25,241 nt of DNA from an uncultured Eubacteriales bacterium. GTDB lineage: Bacteria; Bacillota; Clostridia; Oscillospirales; Acutalibacteraceae. This document shows, one piece after another, positions 22,913 to 25,241 of the stretch (positions are counted from its first letter, which is position 1; every line of letters starts with the position of its first letter). A model generated the notes under the pieces. The model saw only the letters and a list, made by a program, of their open reading frames with translations. It searched no databases and was not told where the DNA came from. The translations under genes and the position numbers were made by a program. Where the stretch lies: the NCBI GenBank assembly GCA_900321515.1, contig ONWI01000105.1, forward strand, positions 1 through 25,241, read 5' to 3'.

Positions 22913-23666
22913 GGTCGAGAAGGGCCCAAATGTGTTTCGCGCTTATGTATCAAATAAACTCTCGGCTGACAGACCGGAATTCAAACTGGTGCTGACTGCG
23001 CTTGGAGTGATGTGTTCGATCCTGCTTCTCACGGCGTGTTCGCGGATGTACGTTTCCGAGGACAATAACCCTGATGTCGCCTGGAAAGAATTTTGCGGAT
23101 ACATATCCGACGGTGATTTAAGGGCGGCTGTCGAGATGACCGGCAATACCATCGACGTAAGCCGGAGCGATATTGACGGCAGCGTTGAAGGGCTGATGCT
23201 CAATAGGCTGCACGAATATTTCAGAGCCGAGGCTGTTGCGGAGCCGATGGTAAACGGAGTCAGAGCGTGGCAGTCGGTAAAGATTGAGCGCCTCGACGTG
23301 GCACTTGTGATGAAAAAGGCACTTGCGGGAGTTATGAGTGAAACCTGGGATTATGAATGGAAGCACGGCTCTTACAAAAGCGACGGGGATATTGCCGCCG
23401 CCGTGAAGGATTCCATGCGCAATCAGCTCCTCGGCGACTTGAATGACTGCACAGTTTCCGATGTGATAAAGGTTGAATTCCGATATAAGAACGGCAGATG
23501 GGCTCCTGTAATGACAGACTCGCTTTACCGGACCATTACCGGCGACGCCGCCGGCGCTTCTGACTGCGTGGCGGAATTTTTTAAAGAATATGATGATCAT
23601 AAGACGGTCAATTCTATCAGCTCCGGGGAATTAGCAAGGTCTGATGATCCGTCCGGAGCGGATTGA
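22905..23666 (+). CDS. Predicted lipoprotein, unknown function
   Basis: This protein of about 253 residues has a hydrophobic signal segment ending in the lipobox LLTAC (TALGVMCSILLLTACSRMY), so it should be membrane-anchored and extracytoplasmic. The mature part (VAWKEFCGYISDGDLRAAVEMTG and following) resembles small NTF2-like/DUF4878-type secreted domains in its AW.F..yi..gD..aA pattern, but this is a weak resemblance. The start is uncertain. ATG 22905 overlaps the upstream stop by 8 bases; ATG 22881 has AAAGG 6 bases upstream; GTG 22932 has GAGAAGGG 7 bases upstream and no overlap. Residues before 22905 merely mirror the acidic repeat in another frame, so they are unlikely to be functional. 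The gene is probably co-transcribed with the four-TM gene and followed 31 bases later by the DUF1015 gene. Confidence 0.78.
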   Translation: MNKVEKGPNVFRAYVSNKLSADRPEFKLVLTALGVMCSILLLTACSRMYVSEDNNPDVAWKEFCGYISDGDLRAAVEMTGNTIDVSRSDIDGSVEGLMLNRLHEYFRAEAVAEPMVNGVRAWQSVKIERLDVALVMKKALAGVMSETWDYEWKHGSYKSDGDIAAAVKDSMRNQLLGDLNDCTVSDVIKVEFRYKNGRWAPVMTDSLYRTITGDAAGASDCVAEFFKEYDDHKTVNSISSGELARSDDPSGAD

Positions 23667-23697
23667 AAAATAAACAGCATTGAAAGGATGTAATTAC

Positions 23698-24975
23698 ATG
23701 GCGGAAATAAAGCCGTTCAGAGGCGTTCGCTTCACAGAAAAGGCGGGAGAGATGGATGATCTGCTCTGCCCACCTTATGACATTATCAACGGGCAGCAGA
23801 GGCTCGGATATCTTGAGAAAAACCCAAACAACATAGTAAAGATAGAGCTTCCGGTTGAAGAGGAAGGCGTCGAGGATCGTTACGCCGCAGCAGCAAGTAC
23901 TCTTGACGGCTGGATGAAAGACGGTATTTTGCAGCGCGACCCGAAGCCCGCGCTCTATATCTACCAGGAGGAATACAAAACTCCGGAGGGAACCGTCAAA
24001 AGCGTGAGGGGAATTATCAGCCTTGTAAAGATAGAGGAATTTGAAAAGGGCGTCATAATGCCGCATGAATTCACTCTTTCAAAGCCAAAGGCGGACAGAC
24101 TCAATCTCATTCAGGCGACTCATGCAAATATCAGCACGATCTATTCGCTTTATACAGATACCGGCAGGCGTACTGAGACCAAGCTTGCGCTGCTTACAGA
24201 GCGCAAGCCTGACATTCAGGCAGTTGAGGGTGACTGCACCCACAGGCTCTGGGTAGTGGATGACGAAGTGGATGTCACTGCGATCTGCCGTGATTTTGAA
24301 AAGAGAAATCTCTACATCGCCGACGGTCACCACAGATACGAAACTTCGCTCAAATATCGCAACATGTGCCGTGAGGCAGGGGCTCCGGAGGGTTCGCCGT
24401 GCGATTACGTCATGATGCTGCTGGTCAATATGGACGAGGATCAGTTTACCCTTTTCCCGACCCACAGACTCATCAAGAACGCCGAAAATTTTGACGTTGA
24501 TACATTCCTTAAGGGAATTCAAGAGAATTTCCACATTCACAAGCACAGCGGCGTGAGTGGAATAAAACCAACACTTTCCGAATATTATGAACAGGGCAAG
24601 AAAGTCACTGCGTGGTATGTCGGCAACGGCACATGGTATCTGCTCAGGCTCAGGAGCTCCAGCACAGCGATGGAGAAGGCAATGCCGGACAGCAGCAAGG
24701 CTCTTAAGAACCTTGACATCAGCATTCTTCATCAGCTGGTTATAGATCGCGTTATGCACTGCAACAATGAGGACTGTGTAAATTATACCCGCAGTTTCAC
24801 AGAAGCGATCGCTTCGGTCGATGAAGGAAGATATCAGTGCTGCTTTATCCTTAATCCCACCAGAATTCAGGATATTAAGGACATTGTGGATGCTGATGAG
24901 AAAATGCCCCAGAAATCCACATACTTCTATCCGAAGCCCACTACGGGTCTCGTTATGAACGTATACGAAGACTGA
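23698..24975 (+). CDS. DUF1015 family protein
   Basis: This 425-residue cytoplasmic protein belongs to DUF1015, a widespread family without established biochemistry. The N-terminus IKPFRGVRFTEKAGEMDDL with CPPYDII (24-30) and the central motif ADGHHRYETSLKY (208-220) are the family signatures; the histidine-rich motif is a possible active or metal-binding site. H123/E124 (MPHEFTLSKPKADRL) is another conserved patch. The ATG at 23698 is preferred because it gives the standard family N-terminus and has AAAGGA 9 bases upstream; the in-frame TTG at 23680 lacks a site. In other Firmicutes DUF1015 genes are often near serine biosynthesis genes (general knowledge), but none is visible here. Confidence 0.92.
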   Translation: MAEIKPFRGVRFTEKAGEMDDLLCPPYDIINGQQRLGYLEKNPNNIVKIELPVEEEGVEDRYAAAASTLDGWMKDGILQRDPKPALYIYQEEYKTPEGTVKSVRGIISLVKIEEFEKGVIMPHEFTLSKPKADRLNLIQATHANISTIYSLYTDTGRRTETKLALLTERKPDIQAVEGDCTHRLWVVDDEVDVTAICRDFEKRNLYIADGHHRYETSLKYRNMCREAGAPEGSPCDYVMMLLVNMDEDQFTLFPTHRLIKNAENFDVDTFLKGIQENFHIHKHSGVSGIKPTLSEYYEQGKKVTAWYVGNGTWYLLRLRSSSTAMEKAMPDSSKALKNLDISILHQLVIDRVMHCNNEDCVNYTRSFTEAIASVDEGRYQCCFILNPTRIQDIKDIVDADEKMPQKSTYFYPKPTTGLVMNVYED

Positions 24976-25085
24976 GCTGAGGATTAATCCGATATATTTG
25001 TGTATTTAACAAGATAACATCGGACGGTTTTTACAAAAAGTAGTGTATTTGTATAAAAATATATTAAAAAAATAAGACAAAATAC

Positions 25086-25114
25086 TTGCTTTTTTGTAGT
25101 CAGTGTGTTATAAT
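25086..25114 (+). promoter_or_regulatory. Promoter of the ferredoxin gene, extended -10
   Basis: TATAAT (25109-25114) is preceded directly by TGT, giving an extended -10 (TGnTATAAT), with TTGCTT (25086-25091) 17 bases upstream. The predicted start near 25121 gives a leader of about 25 bases. The features fit a highly expressed gene. Confidence 0.78.
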
Positions 25115-25145
25115 GAAGCTGTAAATTTTTTTTGGAGGTGCTGTT

Positions 25146-25241
25146 ATGGCATATAAAATCAGTGAAGATTGCATCGGCTGCGGCGCTTGCGCAGCAGGCT
25201 GCCCCGTAGAGGCTATCTCTGAGGGTACACCTTACGTTATC
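25146..25241 (+). CDS. Clostridial-type 2[4Fe-4S] ferredoxin (3' end cut by window edge)
   Basis: The first 32 codons of a small electron carrier are present: a start MAYKISEDCIGCGACAAGCP with the CxxCxxCxxxCP ligand set of one [4Fe-4S] cluster, then VEAISEG. Clostridial ferredoxins are about 55-60 residues with a second such set; that part lies beyond the window. The protein shuttles low-potential electrons in the cytoplasm (pyruvate:ferredoxin oxidoreductase, hydrogenase and similar), by family knowledge. GGAGGTG lies 5 bases before the ATG, and an extended -10 promoter lies upstream. Confidence 0.93.
   Translation, partial: MAYKISEDCIGCGACAAGCPVEAISEGTPYVI

Noticed and set aside
24988..25024. 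Possible terminator after the DUF1015 gene (TCCGAT with ATCGGA)
   Set aside because: Only 6 pairs around a 25-base loop, and the T run is short and offset. Too weak to call.

Overview
This window looks like chromosomal DNA of an anaerobic Clostridia bacterium, most likely of the Ruminococcaceae/Oscillospiraceae type. The evidence is GGAGG-type ribosome binding sites, intermediate base composition with AT-rich intergenic regions, a BceAB/BceRS-type peptide-antibiotic module, Gram-positive-style lipoproteins, a clostridial 2[4Fe-4S] ferredoxin start and several second-messenger enzymes. This assignment is inference from gene content; no marker gene settles the genus. No rRNA, tRNA, CRISPR array, transposase or phage gene was seen, and no gene-free stretch exceeds 300 bases.

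Layout. (1) 1-4168 (+): the 3' end of a surface-glycan-like operon with an ATP-grasp enzyme (cut by the window edge), a membrane-anchored family 2 glycosyltransferase, a DegT-like PLP enzyme and a 4-hydroxy-2-oxovalerate-aldolase-like TIM barrel. It ends at a perfect 18-bp hairpin that also serves the converging operon. (2) 4250-9163 (-): an operon of a 1015-residue sensor/MFS fusion, a GNAT acetyltransferase and a GAF-GGDEF diguanylate cyclase. (3) 9319-11053: a sugar-phosphate isomerase-like TIM barrel (+) converging on a DUF2156 protein (-). (4) 11215-13950 (+): a 911-residue membrane class III adenylate cyclase whose sensory half has the same architecture as that of the MFS fusion. (5) 14156-18658 (-): a BceA-BceB-BceR-BceS-type operon with two 11-bp-phased direct repeats just upstream of its promoter. 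(6) 18756-21179 (-): a small GNAT gene and a membrane HD-GYP phosphodiesterase. (7) 21428-25241 (+): a lipoprotein, a four-TM protein with a very acidic repetitive tail, a second lipoprotein, a DUF1015 protein and the start of a ferredoxin gene.

The most striking feature is the pair of large receptor-like proteins at 6116-9163 and 11215-13950. Both have a TM segment, an extracytoplasmic beta-propeller-like region, two TM segments around a short basic loop, an extracytoplasmic Cache-like domain ending in a shared motif, and a fourth TM segment. One then continues into a complete 12-TM MFS transporter and the other into HAMP plus adenylate cyclase plus a TPR-like tail. The MFS member is co-transcribed with a c-di-GMP synthase, and an HD-GYP c-di-GMP hydrolase lies about 10 kb away. 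cAMP and c-di-GMP enzymes are therefore concentrated in 17 kb, around a sensor module that appears to be plugged into either a transporter or a cyclase.
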